From Sulfurovum sp. AR (lineage in GTDB: Bacteria; Campylobacterota; Campylobacteria; Campylobacterales; Sulfurovaceae): a stretch of 64,000 nt of DNA. The stretch is taken from positions 243,538 to 307,537 of the forward strand of contig NZ_AJLE01000001.1 in assembly GCF_000296775.1 (NCBI RefSeq). The letters run 5' to 3'. Position 1 is the stretch's first letter; the number at the start of each line of letters is the position of its first letter. Below, one piece after another: positions 53,761-61,768 of the stretch. The notes beneath the pieces are model-generated. The model was given only the letters and a program-made list of their open reading frames with translations, was not told where the DNA came from and did no database searches. Both the position numbers and the translations under genes were made by a program.

Positions 53761-55122
53761 ATGCATTTTAGCTTCATTAGAACACTCGGATATTGGATTG
53801 GAGGTATTTGGACGGCTTGGGGAGGTCGTAAAAGGATTGAAGCCAAACAGCTTAAAAATCTTCGAAAGCTCATACAAAAGGTCCGTAAAAAATCTCCATA
53901 TTTTAATAAACTTTATGCCCATTTACCTGATACAGATCTTATTACGCTAAATGATCTTCCAGCCACGTCCAAGATTGACCTTATGGGTGACTTTGAAAAT
54001 TGGCTTACTGATCGATCTTTAACGCTTGCTCAAGTAAGAGAGCATATGGACAGTATGGATAAGCTTGGTGTCCCAATAGGTCAATATGCTGTCTTTCGAA
54101 CGTCCGGAACTTCGGGTGAACCTGCCGTTATCGTTATTCCGTCATCAGTCATTGAGTTTATCTTTGGGATTAATTTGGCCCGCTTTTCCAAGAGGCAATT
54201 ACAAGTGGAAATGAAACTTCAAAAGGCAGGCACCAATATTGTTATTTCGGGTGGGAATGGGCATTTTGCCGGTGCTGGTTTTGATATACTTAGGCAAAAC
54301 TTGACTCCGCCAATTCCAAGGAAGTTTACATTTATTCCAGCAGAACAAGTGATTGGAGAAACAGTTAAACAACTCAATGAAACAGGACAAATAGCTGAGA
54401 TACTTACTTATCCAAGCATGCTGGCAATCTTGACGAGAGAACAAGAAGTCGGCCGTTTAAAAATAGAACCTAAACGTATCAAAGTTGCCGGTGAAACATT
54501 CACGCCTGAGCTTCGTAAACGCGTTGAAAACGCCTTTCCTTCACTTGAGTTTGGTATTATGGATAGTTATGCTTGTACAGAGTCTCTTTTTATGGCCTTT
54601 GAGTGTGATTGTGGTCGTCAACATGTGCCTGAAGATTGGGTCATATTGGAAGCAGTAGATGCAAATCATCAACCTGTTCCTGATGGGGAATTATCGACAA
54701 CGGCACTGTTAACAGTACTTTCCAATGATGTTCAGCCCTTTATTCGCTATGATATTGGTGATCGTTTACGATTTTATCGTGACCCTTGTCCATGTGGCTC
54801 GCCATTTAGAAGTTTTCAAATTGAAGGACGGCAAGCAACAGTAGTTCGGGTGGGAAATGTCACTCTGTCGCCTTTGGCTTTTGATTTAGAACATGAAAGT
54901 GCTCAACGGGTACAATTGGTTCAAACTTCAGAATTTGTTTTTGAAGTTCGGGCTGAGCTTTTAAATCAAGCAAATCCAGACCAGGTTTTTGACAAAATAA
55001 TTCAGTCAGTCAATGAGGTGTTTTCAAAAAATGGACTGGTAGATGTAAAAGTTGTAAAAAGTGATGCTCCTCCTCACTTGACTGCAAGTGGGAAGTTTCA
55101 TGAAGTAATCCCACTTAGGTAA
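53761..55122 (+). CDS. Phenylacetate-CoA ligase (PaaK)-family AMP-forming enzyme
   Basis: A 453-residue adenylating enzyme of the PaaK/coenzyme F390 synthetase type: N-terminal LRKLIQKVRKKSPYFNKLYA, the ATP-binding FRTSGTSGEPAVIV, MDSYACTESLFMAFECDCGR (metal-binding cysteines), RYDIGDRLRFYRDPCPCGSPFRSFQIEGR and a terminal HLTASGKFHEVI. It would activate an aromatic or fatty carboxylate. ATG at 53761 follows GAGGAGTCATTAAT, a good ribosome site. No hydroxylase or transport genes of phenylacetate breakdown are present. It may serve the hydratase and dehydrogenase genes that follow. Confidence 0.85.
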   Translation: MHFSFIRTLGYWIGGIWTAWGGRKRIEAKQLKNLRKLIQKVRKKSPYFNKLYAHLPDTDLITLNDLPATSKIDLMGDFENWLTDRSLTLAQVREHMDSMDKLGVPIGQYAVFRTSGTSGEPAVIVIPSSVIEFIFGINLARFSKRQLQVEMKLQKAGTNIVISGGNGHFAGAGFDILRQNLTPPIPRKFTFIPAEQVIGETVKQLNETGQIAEILTYPSMLAILTREQEVGRLKIEPKRIKVAGETFTPELRKRVENAFPSLEFGIMDSYACTESLFMAFECDCGRQHVPEDWVILEAVDANHQPVPDGELSTTALLTVLSNDVQPFIRYDIGDRLRFYRDPCPCGSPFRSFQIEGRQATVVRVGNVTLSPLAFDLEHESAQRVQLVQTSEFVFEVRAELLNQANPDQVFDKIIQSVNEVFSKNGLVDVKVVKSDAPPHLTASGKFHEVIPLR

Positions 55123-55358
55123 CATGTTTGAATATTTATTGCTGTATGTAATGAAAAATGGACTATAGACGACAGAAGACGAATACTTTGCTAATTTAGT
55201 TGCAGATACTTGTGATATACTCTTAATATTGATATACACAAATCGATGGGCACTTTGTTTCTTTAATCAATAGTTAGTCGGTGTATTTCCTGTTATATTT
55301 AGTCTGGCTGTTAAGTATTGAAGTTGTGTTTATTACAAATCTAATTTTGGAGTTATAC
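55123..55358. other. Gap between ligase and hydratase genes
   Basis: 236 bases with no gene or strong repeat visible; an AT-rich promoter for the hydratase gene probably lies here. Confidence 0.3.
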
Positions 55359-56339
55359 ATGAACGAACAGATCAAGATAAAAAAAGATGGCTCTGTACGG
55401 ATTATTGAGTTCTACAACCCACCGTATAACTATATAACCCTTACTATGCTACGTGAGTTATATACTCAGCTTATGAAAGACCGCGATGATGATTCGATAC
55501 GAGTCTTGGTACTCAGCGGCGGACTGGAAGACACTTTTCTTACCCATTATGATGTTGATGACCTTATCAACTTTCATAACGCTATCGCCAAAAAAAGATC
55601 ACCTGCCACCAACCGCATGACAGCCTATATGCTTTGCTGGCTGTTTGATAAAATGGATCGTTGGCCCTGGCTTGAGCGGATTGCCTTAAAAAATACACAA
55701 AAGCGTTCTAATGGTGAACAAAGCATTTTTTATTGGACCCGTTGCCTGCAGATCCTCGAGAACTTTCCAAAACCTGTTATTGCAGCGATCAACGGCTTGG
55801 CCCTTGGCGGTGGTTGTGAGATTTCTCTATGCTGTGATTTTCGATATATGGCAGATGGTGATAACTACCGTATAGGACTGCCAGAAGTATTGCTGGGTAT
55901 TACCCCTGGGGGAACAGGCACACCACTGCGGCTTCCACGTATCATTGGTGAAGGTAGAGCTATGGAAATGCTCATGACTGGTGGGATCTATCCTCCATCC
56001 AAAGCAGAAGCGATGGGGCTGATCAACCAGGTTCTTCCCCCGAATGAATTGATGCCTGTTGTCATGAAACTGGCCAAGAAACTCTCACGTGGTGCACCCA
56101 TAGCGCAAGCATGCATCCGCAGATCGGTACGAAAAGGCAGCCGGATGGACTGGTCTAAGGGGCAAGTCTTGGAGATGGCCGGTGCACTTACAGCGATGAA
56201 CTCTGAAGATGCAGGCCGGGGAATGGAAGCCTATGTGACCCGTATCGCTTCCCAATTCAAAGGTGTGGAACCGGAAAAACGGTTTGAACTCTATGATGAT
56301 CTTAATACGGGGAATCTGACAGACTTCAAAGGAGAATAG
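55359..56339 (+). CDS. Enoyl-CoA hydratase/isomerase-family protein
   Basis: A 326-residue crotonase-fold protein: IRVLVLSGGLEDTFLTHYDVDDL, ENFPKPVIAAINGLALGGGCEISLCCDFRYMADGDNYRIGLPEVLLGITPGGTGTPLRLPRIIGEGRAMEMLMTGG. The oxyanion-hole pattern (GG-C-E and GLPEV) is intact. A ~60-residue insert (about 75-130: TNRMTAYMLCWLFDKMDRWPWLERI ...) is longer than in usual hydratases. ATG 55359 has TTGGAG upstream; a longer frame adds only a hydrophobic artefact. The SDR gene follows 3 bases after its stop. Confidence 0.85.
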   Translation: MNEQIKIKKDGSVRIIEFYNPPYNYITLTMLRELYTQLMKDRDDDSIRVLVLSGGLEDTFLTHYDVDDLINFHNAIAKKRSPATNRMTAYMLCWLFDKMDRWPWLERIALKNTQKRSNGEQSIFYWTRCLQILENFPKPVIAAINGLALGGGCEISLCCDFRYMADGDNYRIGLPEVLLGITPGGTGTPLRLPRIIGEGRAMEMLMTGGIYPPSKAEAMGLINQVLPPNELMPVVMKLAKKLSRGAPIAQACIRRSVRKGSRMDWSKGQVLEMAGALTAMNSEDAGRGMEAYVTRIASQFKGVEPEKRFELYDDLNTGNLTDFKGE

Positions 56340-56342
56340 GAA

Positions 56343-57152
56343 ATGCGTGATCTAAAAGGCAAAGTAGCCGTTATTACCGGTGCAGGTTCTGGCATCGGAC
56401 GAGGACTGGCTGTCAACCTGGCAAAAGAAGGCTGTTCTCTCGCTTTGGCTGATGTAGACGAATCAGGCTTAGCAGAAACGCTTAAGCTGATTAAAGATGA
56501 AAATGCCGAGGCTAGAATATACCATGTAGATGTGTCTAACCGAGAACGTGTTTATCGTTTTGCTGAGGAAGTAAATGAAGACTTTGGCAAGGTAGACATC
56601 GTTATCAACAATGCGGGTGTACAATTGAAAGAGACGCTGGAAGATGTCACGTATGAAGATTTCGATTGGTTGATGGGTATCAACCTTTACGGTGTCATAT
56701 ACGGATCTAAAGCGTTCCTTCCGTATTTGAAAAAGCAATCTATAGCCAACCTTGTTAACATCTCAAGCGTACAAGGCTTCTTTACGAATCCCAACAGCGG
56801 GCCATATTGTACCAGCAAATTCGCTATACGGGGATTTACCCTGACCCTGGCGCAGGAGCTAAAGGATTCGAGCGTTAATGTCTCATGTGTCTATCCGGGT
56901 GGTGTTCGTACCAACATAGTAAAAAACGAAAGGTTCTACAAGACAGCGCAGCCCGAAGTCTCCAAAGAAGATGAAGCAGCTAGGTTTGAAAAATACGTAT
57001 GCTGGATCTCTCCAGACAAAGCAGCAAAGATAATCATCAAAGGCATTAAGAAAAATAAACCTAGTATCCTCGTAGGACCGGACGCCTATTTTTACGAGTT
57101 CATCAGTCGTCTTATTCCTATGACGTGGCAAAAATTAATGGCCAGGTTTTAA
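56343..57152 (+). CDS. Short-chain dehydrogenase/reductase
   Basis: A 269-residue classical SDR with the NAD(P)-binding TGAGSGIGRGL, NNAG, and the catalytic Ser-Tyr-Lys (NISSVQG ... GPYCTSKFA). The C-terminal part has a hydrophobic end (YFYEFISRLIPMTWQKLMARF), suggesting a membrane-near substrate such as an acyl chain. It is co-transcribed with the hydratase gene; substrate unknown. Confidence 0.88.
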   Translation: MRDLKGKVAVITGAGSGIGRGLAVNLAKEGCSLALADVDESGLAETLKLIKDENAEARIYHVDVSNRERVYRFAEEVNEDFGKVDIVINNAGVQLKETLEDVTYEDFDWLMGINLYGVIYGSKAFLPYLKKQSIANLVNISSVQGFFTNPNSGPYCTSKFAIRGFTLTLAQELKDSSVNVSCVYPGGVRTNIVKNERFYKTAQPEVSKEDEAARFEKYVCWISPDKAAKIIIKGIKKNKPSILVGPDAYFYEFISRLIPMTWQKLMARF

Positions 57153-57173
57153 ACAGTATGACTAAGCTATAAA

Positions 57174-57440
57174 CTATGAGCTGAGGATATCCTTTTTCAT
57201 CTGTTCAAACTCCTCCTTGGTAATCTCTCCATTTGCATATCTCTTTTTCAATATTTCTAACGCGGAATCCGTTTCTTCACCTTTTTTGTAATAACTTTCA
57301 GGTCCCCACCACGGTAATCTACAGCCTCCTCTCCCACGTCCAGCAAGTACAAAGAAGACAATAATTATGATTAGGAACATAAGCATAGGGAAAAACCACA
57401 TCCCACCTCCATGCCACATACAAGGTTGATCTGCTATCAT
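57174..57440 (-). CDS. Small membrane protein with SHOCT domain
   Basis: An 88-residue protein: one membrane helix (FFPMLMFLIIIIVFFVLA), then a Gly/Arg-rich patch, then the C-terminal SHOCT motif DSALEILKKRYANGEITKEEFEQMKKDI. SHOCT is a short oligomerisation domain usually at the end of membrane proteins. The N-terminal CMWHGGGMW carries Cys, His and Met, a possible metal-binding patch; such proteins often lie near metal-resistance genes, as here. ATG 57440 with AGGAGGAAACGA upstream. Confidence 0.82.
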   Translation of the reverse strand: MIADQPCMWHGGGMWFFPMLMFLIIIIVFFVLAGRGRGGCRLPWWGPESYYKKGEETDSALEILKKRYANGEITKEEFEQMKKDILSS

Positions 57441-57506
57441 ATTCGTTTCCTCCTTAGGGTGTTATACACCATTTAATATGATCTAACTGTTCATGAAAGG
57501 AACAAA

Positions 57507-57689
57507 ATGTTTTTCTATGAACAATATGTGAAACCTGCCAATCCTATGATCAAGAGTACACTAAATGGAACGCTAACATTTTTTATACTCATTCCTTTAT
57601 CAATTTACTCTATAACAAAGTATAAAACGTTAATGTGCAAAGAGTGTGTAGAAAGAGCATTGATGAACTGTTTTATACTATCCTTCTAA
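57507..57689 (+). CDS. Possible 60-residue membrane protein
   Basis: MFFYEQYVKPANPMIKSTLN begins a short frame with one hydrophobic segment (GTLTFFILIPLSIYSI) and a CKEC pair, preceded by GAAAGGAACAAA. I recognise no family. It could be real because of the ribosome site, or chance. Confidence 0.3.
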   Translation: MFFYEQYVKPANPMIKSTLNGTLTFFILIPLSIYSITKYKTLMCKECVERALMNCFILSF

Positions 57690-57855
57690 CGAAGGGAAAA
57701 TTTTATAAATTGATATTTTAAAAGGCTTTTTTACCCATTGGAGTCTAGTTTACATGGCTCAGAAAATATGGAAGTATAGGAAGTACACAAGCTGGGATGA
57801 ATAAGATATTCATAGGAGTGAGGAAATAAGGAGATGAGGAAAGATAGAAAAGTTT

Positions 57856-58224
57856 TTATTTGGTATTGTCAAATTGGAATACTACACCTTTTTCATAATC
57901 CTCAACAAGCGTTTTAAAACATGAAGCTATCTCTTTCATTGTTTCAATATTAGGCTCAATATAAATTTTATTTTTGCTCTTTGTCATTGTTATGATCTTT
58001 GCATCTTTCAGCTCTTTAAGATGCCGAGATATCGTAGGCAGTGCAAAATCAAATTGTTCGGCGATACTTGTAACACATGTAGCTTGAGCGATCATATCAT
58101 CTTTGGGTTGGCTCTCATCAATAGAGCAGGCATATCCACCTGTAAAGATGTTTTTAAAGATTTTAAAACGTGTTTCATTCCCCAATGCTTTAAAAATTTT
58201 AATCTTAGCATCCATATCAAGCAT
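57856..58224 (-). CDS. ArsR-family transcriptional repressor
   Basis: A 122-residue winged-helix protein: MLDMDAKIKIFKALGNETRFKIFKNIF, CVTSIAEQFDFALPTISRHLKELKDAKIITMTKSKNKIYI. The cysteines (in GGYACSIDES, ATCVTSIAEQ and SCFKTL) could bind thiophilic metal; one lies near the end of helix 3, similar to the ArsR sensor position, but the CVC pair is absent. ATG 58224 with AAGG seven bases upstream; a longer frame exists to 58287 but enters the operator region. Divergent to the MerT-like/methyltransferase genes, which it likely represses. Confidence 0.85.
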   Translation of the reverse strand: MLDMDAKIKIFKALGNETRFKIFKNIFTGGYACSIDESQPKDDMIAQATCVTSIAEQFDFALPTISRHLKELKDAKIITMTKSKNKIYIEPNIETMKEIASCFKTLVEDYEKGVVFQFDNTK

Positions 58225-58268
58225 AGTATTACCTTGTGAATTTTTAATGATTATAGCTAAAGTAATTA

Positions 58269-58348
58269 AATTTAGCAATTTAGACAATTAACTTTATTTT
58301 AAGTAGGGTATATATACAATCTCAAGGAATTTAGTTAATAAGCTAAAT
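58269..58348. promoter_or_regulatory. Putative operator between arsR-like gene and metal gene pair
   Basis: AATTTAG occurs at 58269-58275, 58277-58283 and 58328-58334, and its inverse CTAAAT at 58343-58348, giving ATTTAG-8-CTAAAT at 58329-58348. The last site overlaps the probable promoter of the plus-strand genes. This is the kind of AT-rich palindrome ArsR proteins bind; assignment is inferred. Confidence 0.45.
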
Positions 58349-58368
58349 AGATATAAAAGGTATTCTCA

Positions 58369-59334
58369 ATGTTAAATAAAAAAATTATCACTGCACTTGG
58401 TGCAACTATTGCAGCCTCATTGTGTTGTGTTACTCCTATACTCGCTGTTTTAGCAGGGTCTAGTACTTTAGCTTCATCTATCTCTTGGTTAGCACCCTAT
58501 CATAACTATTTGGTTGTATTTACTATTCTTGTTTTACTTTATGCCTGGTATGATAAATTGAAACCATCAAAAGAGGTAGAGTGTGAGTGTGATGAGAAAG
58601 AAGGATTTTTTTCAAGTAAAACTTTTTTGGCTATGGTCACCCTGTTTGCTGTAATCATGCTCTCTTTCCCTCAATGGGGAGATAAGTTCTTTGACTCAGC
58701 ACCAAGTGCAGAGAGTTGTGCAGCAGGCACTTGCGAAACTAAAGCAGGCTCAAAAAAAGAAGCAAAGTCACTACTTTCTAAACAAGAAGGGGCAGCCTGT
58801 GAGACAGAGTCAGATTGTGATAAAAAACCATTTAAAACTGTTGAAAACACTCTACATAGTAAAGTACCTGAGGGAGAGCAGGCATTAAAAGTGTTTAACT
58901 ATATGAAGAGAGAAAGTACAAGCCCAACACCTTATAAACAAGTTGCATGTACGGGAACAGGACTTGCGAAATTGGATCATGCAATTGTAGGAAAAAGAGA
59001 GATTATCGAAGAGATGCCTCCTCCTGTACTAAAAAAGTTATTGGATGATGAAGAGGAAATTGTACTTCTTGATGTTCGAGAAGAGGGGCATAAAAATGGG
59101 CAAACCATAGATGCATTCGAAAGTTATTCTATGACTTATGGGAAAGTACTTTTTAACAGCTTGAAGGTTTTACAAGATGAAGATGCAGTGATTGTCGTAT
59201 ATAGTAAGTTAGGGCTTATCAGTCTTTTTGCAGCAGCGACCTTAAAAGATTTGGGTTATAAAAATGTATACCATTTAAAAGGTGGTTTAAAAGCTTGGGA
59301 ACTTGCTGGATACTCAACAGTAGAAGAGGAATAG
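58369..59334 (+). CDS. MerT-like membrane domain fused to Cys-rich linker and rhodanese-like domain
   Basis: A 321-residue protein. Residues 1-110 resemble mercury transporter MerT: a first helix with the C19-C20 pair (SLCCVTPILAVLAG), a second helix, C72/C74 in ECECDEKEG, and a third helix. Residues 111-155 hold four more Cys (117, 122, 144, 150). The last 105 residues are a rhodanese fold (IVLLDVREEGH ... YKNVYHLKGGLKAWELAGY), but the active loop reads YSKLGLIS (278-285), with Ser279 where the catalytic Cys should be. It probably imports or senses a thiophilic metal or metalloid. The methyltransferase gene begins 3 bases after its stop. Confidence 0.75.
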   Translation: MLNKKIITALGATIAASLCCVTPILAVLAGSSTLASSISWLAPYHNYLVVFTILVLLYAWYDKLKPSKEVECECDEKEGFFSSKTFLAMVTLFAVIMLSFPQWGDKFFDSAPSAESCAAGTCETKAGSKKEAKSLLSKQEGAACETESDCDKKPFKTVENTLHSKVPEGEQALKVFNYMKRESTSPTPYKQVACTGTGLAKLDHAIVGKREIIEEMPPPVLKKLLDDEEEIVLLDVREEGHKNGQTIDAFESYSMTYGKVLFNSLKVLQDEDAVIVVYSKLGLISLFAAATLKDLGYKNVYHLKGGLKAWELAGYSTVEEE

Positions 59335-59337
59335 AAC

Positions 59338-60690
59338 ATGGCAGATAATACTCAGATAATTGAGCTCTATACCGAGTTGGCAGAAAATCCTAATAAAGAT
59401 TTTGGGTGGGATAAAGGTTTAGAGAACGCGAAAGCGCACGGTTATAAAGAAGAATGGATAAATATGCTTCCAGATGAGATCTGGAAGTATTGTGCTGCTG
59501 TTGGCAATCCTTTTAATGAAGCAGATATAGAAGAAGGTGATACTGTTTTAGATCTAGGTTGTGGTGCGGGTGTAGATGTGTTAGTGGCACGCTTACTTGT
59601 TGGTAAAACAGGAAAAGTATATGGAGTAGATATTACTCCAAAGATGGTTGAAACTGCATCGAAACATGCAAAAATGGCTGGCTTTGATAATGTCGAAATC
59701 TTAGAGAGTAGTTTTGATAATGTGATGCTTGAAGATGAGAGTGTGGATGTAGTCATTTCAAATGGTGCCATTAACCTCACTTCCTGCAAAGAGTCTGTAT
59801 TTACAGAGATTTATCGTGTGTTAAAACCAAATGGTAAAATTTATTTTGCTGATATGATAGATATTTCCGAGCCATCATGTTGTACTATAGAACAAAGTTC
59901 ATGTTGTGCAAGTTCTGGTGAAGAGGATTGGGCAAACTGTGTAGCTGGAACACTACATGAAAACGAACTTATAGAGCTCATTCAAAAAGCTGGCTTTAAA
60001 GAGGTCGAGTGTACAGGGCATACGCACTATACAACGGCTGAAACAACCAAAGGTGCGACATTTAGTGCTACAAAAATTCCTGCTGATGTAAGAAGAGAAA
60101 ATCATTGGGATGGTTTATTTCAAAAAACAGATTACACGCAAGTACTTTGGCATCAAAGTTCACCACAAAAATCGGTAGAATTGATAGAGAAGTATGTAAA
60201 AGATGAGGCAAATATCATTGATATTGGTAGTGGCGCTTCTTATCTTGTAGATCATTTGCTCCAAAATGGATATAAAAACATCACTCTACTCGATACATCA
60301 AAAACTGCGCTGGAGATAGTGAGATCACGAATAAAAAATGAGAACGTACAATTGATTTGCAGTGATATATTACATTTCAAAAATGACAAAAGATATGATC
60401 TGTGGCATGATAGAGCAGCATTTCATTTTTTACTTTCAAAAAAGGAGAGAGAACAATATTTTAAGGTTTTAGAGAATTCACTTGAACCTAAAGGGATAGC
60501 TGTCATTAGTACATTTAAGGTAAATGGCCCAATTCAATGTGCAGGATTGGATATTGTACAATATAATCATCAAAAGATGTTAGAAGAGCTTCCTTCAGAT
60601 TTAACCCTTATAGAGAGCGAAGAATTCACCCATGTTACGCCTAAAGAGACTACACAAGAGTATATCTATTTCGTAATTCAAAAGAAATAA
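59338..60690 (+). CDS. Tandem SAM-methyltransferase fusion (ArsM-like N-terminal half)
   Basis: A 450-residue protein of two Rossmann methyltransferases. The first (about 1-245) has motif I LDLGCGAG (71-78) and the general plan of arsenite methyltransferase ArsM: GKTGKVYGVDITPKM, VISNGAINL, LKPNGKIYFADM, and NCVAGTL with Cys201. The Cys that ArsM has in SNC-V-NLS is Gly143 here, while paired cysteines (181-182, 189-190) occur in an insert. The second domain (about 265-450) has its own motif I DIGSGA (295-300) and LWHDRAAFHFL. It may methylate arsenic, another metalloid, or a thiol; substrate is not settled. Confidence 0.75.
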   Translation: MADNTQIIELYTELAENPNKDFGWDKGLENAKAHGYKEEWINMLPDEIWKYCAAVGNPFNEADIEEGDTVLDLGCGAGVDVLVARLLVGKTGKVYGVDITPKMVETASKHAKMAGFDNVEILESSFDNVMLEDESVDVVISNGAINLTSCKESVFTEIYRVLKPNGKIYFADMIDISEPSCCTIEQSSCCASSGEEDWANCVAGTLHENELIELIQKAGFKEVECTGHTHYTTAETTKGATFSATKIPADVRRENHWDGLFQKTDYTQVLWHQSSPQKSVELIEKYVKDEANIIDIGSGASYLVDHLLQNGYKNITLLDTSKTALEIVRSRIKNENVQLICSDILHFKNDKRYDLWHDRAAFHFLLSKKEREQYFKVLENSLEPKGIAVISTFKVNGPIQCAGLDIVQYNHQKMLEELPSDLTLIESEEFTHVTPKETTQEYIYFVIQKK

Positions 60691-60733
60691 TTTAGACATG
60701 TTTGAATCATTCACAGATAAATGACTCAAGATA

Positions 60734-60768
60734 AAAACCTTATAAAATATAGAACATTATAAGGTTTT
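60734..60768. terminator. Terminator after the methyltransferase fusion
   Basis: A perfect 12-bp stem AAAACCTTATAA (60734-60745) / TTATAAGGTTTT (60757-60768) with an 11-base loop, followed by CTATTTTCTTTT. It can serve the plus-strand operon and the convergent mntP. Confidence 0.75.
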
Positions 60769-60841
60769 CTATTTTCTTTTGATATGCATTATTATGTGAT
60801 ATATTTTTACCAATATATTACCTATAGATTCTATTTTTTAA

Positions 60842-61396
60842 TTAATATAAAGTGTGTTCAATTAATATTTTTACACCAATTCCTATTAAGATCACACCAC
60901 CAAGTTTTTCAGCCTTGTCTTCTAAAAAACCGCCACCCTTGGAACCGATATAAACACCAAAAAAGCTAAATATATAAGTCACCACACCTATAATGATCAT
61001 AGATATATAAGGATTGAGCTGAAGTAAATTTAGCGTGAATCCAGCTGCCATTGCATCTATACTTGTTGCAATAGCTAAATATAGTAATAGTTTATTGGTG
61101 ATCTTTGCAATATCCTCTTCAATATTTTCACCAAAACTCTCATAAAGCATTTTCCCACCAAGAATACTTAATAAGGTAAAAGCAACCCAATGATCAAATG
61201 ATTCTATAACACTTCCCAGACCAATATTGGAAAGATAACCAAACAGTGGCATTAAAGCTTGAAAAAAACCAAAAAACAATCCAACTTTAAGAGCTAAAAA
61301 TGTATCAAAATATTTGTTTTTAACACCAATGCCTATTGACACTGCAAACGCATCCATACTTAGAGCGAATGCCAGTAAGAAAACTTCTAACATCAT
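60842..61396 (-). CDS. mntP: Manganese efflux pump MntP
   Basis: A 184-residue protein of six membrane helices in two repeats: LLAFALSMDAFAVSIGIGVKNK and ATSIDAMAAGFTLNL, with the conserved Asp pairs of MntP. It exports manganese. It usually comes with a yybP-ykoY riboswitch; none is seen upstream here. Start at the ATG at 61396 (a second ATG follows directly). Confidence 0.92.
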   Translation of the reverse strand: MMLEVFLLAFALSMDAFAVSIGIGVKNKYFDTFLALKVGLFFGFFQALMPLFGYLSNIGLGSVIESFDHWVAFTLLSILGGKMLYESFGENIEEDIAKITNKLLLYLAIATSIDAMAAGFTLNLLQLNPYISMIIIGVVTYIFSFFGVYIGSKGGGFLEDKAEKLGGVILIGIGVKILIEHTLY

Positions 61397-61768
61397 TCAA
61401 TTCCTATTTACTTCTGACTTCAAATTTTATTTTGCAATAGTATCGAAATAACAATATAAACCTCTTAGAATCCAACATAAAATATCACGGCTAAAAAACT
61501 CATAAGGTTATCTTTTTTATTTCACAAGATGTTCAGTTCCCTTATCTTTGATTCAAAACTTGTAGTGCATTTCATTAGATTTGTGTGTTTTTATCGAAAT
61601 TGGTAAAAATACTCAAATTATAGAGTCATGATGGTTCACTTATTATTATAATTATGTGTATTTATGAAACAAATATTTTAAATAAGATAAAATATATCTT
61701 ATTAATTAGATTTTTTTTTAAATAATATGTTACTTTTTTGTACATCAATTATATTACAAGGAAAAAAT
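61397..61768. promoter_or_regulatory. Divergent mntP/icd intergenic region with operator-like palindrome
   Basis: This 372-base AT-rich gap holds no gene. It contains AATAAGATA (61681-61689) and its exact inverse TATCTTATT (61695-61703) with a 5-base spacer, 66 bases before the icd start. This could be an operator for icd. No yybP-ykoY-like sequence is recognisable on the mntP side. Confidence 0.4.

Noticed and set aside
53660..53950. A small plus-strand frame over the start of the CoA ligase gene with one hydrophobic segment
   Set aside because: It overlaps the ligase in another frame, lacks a ribosome site and resembles no protein.
61397..61768. A manganese (yybP-ykoY) riboswitch upstream of mntP
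   Set aside because: Looked for on the minus strand because it often precedes mntP; the conserved GGGGAGUA and junction blocks are not visible.
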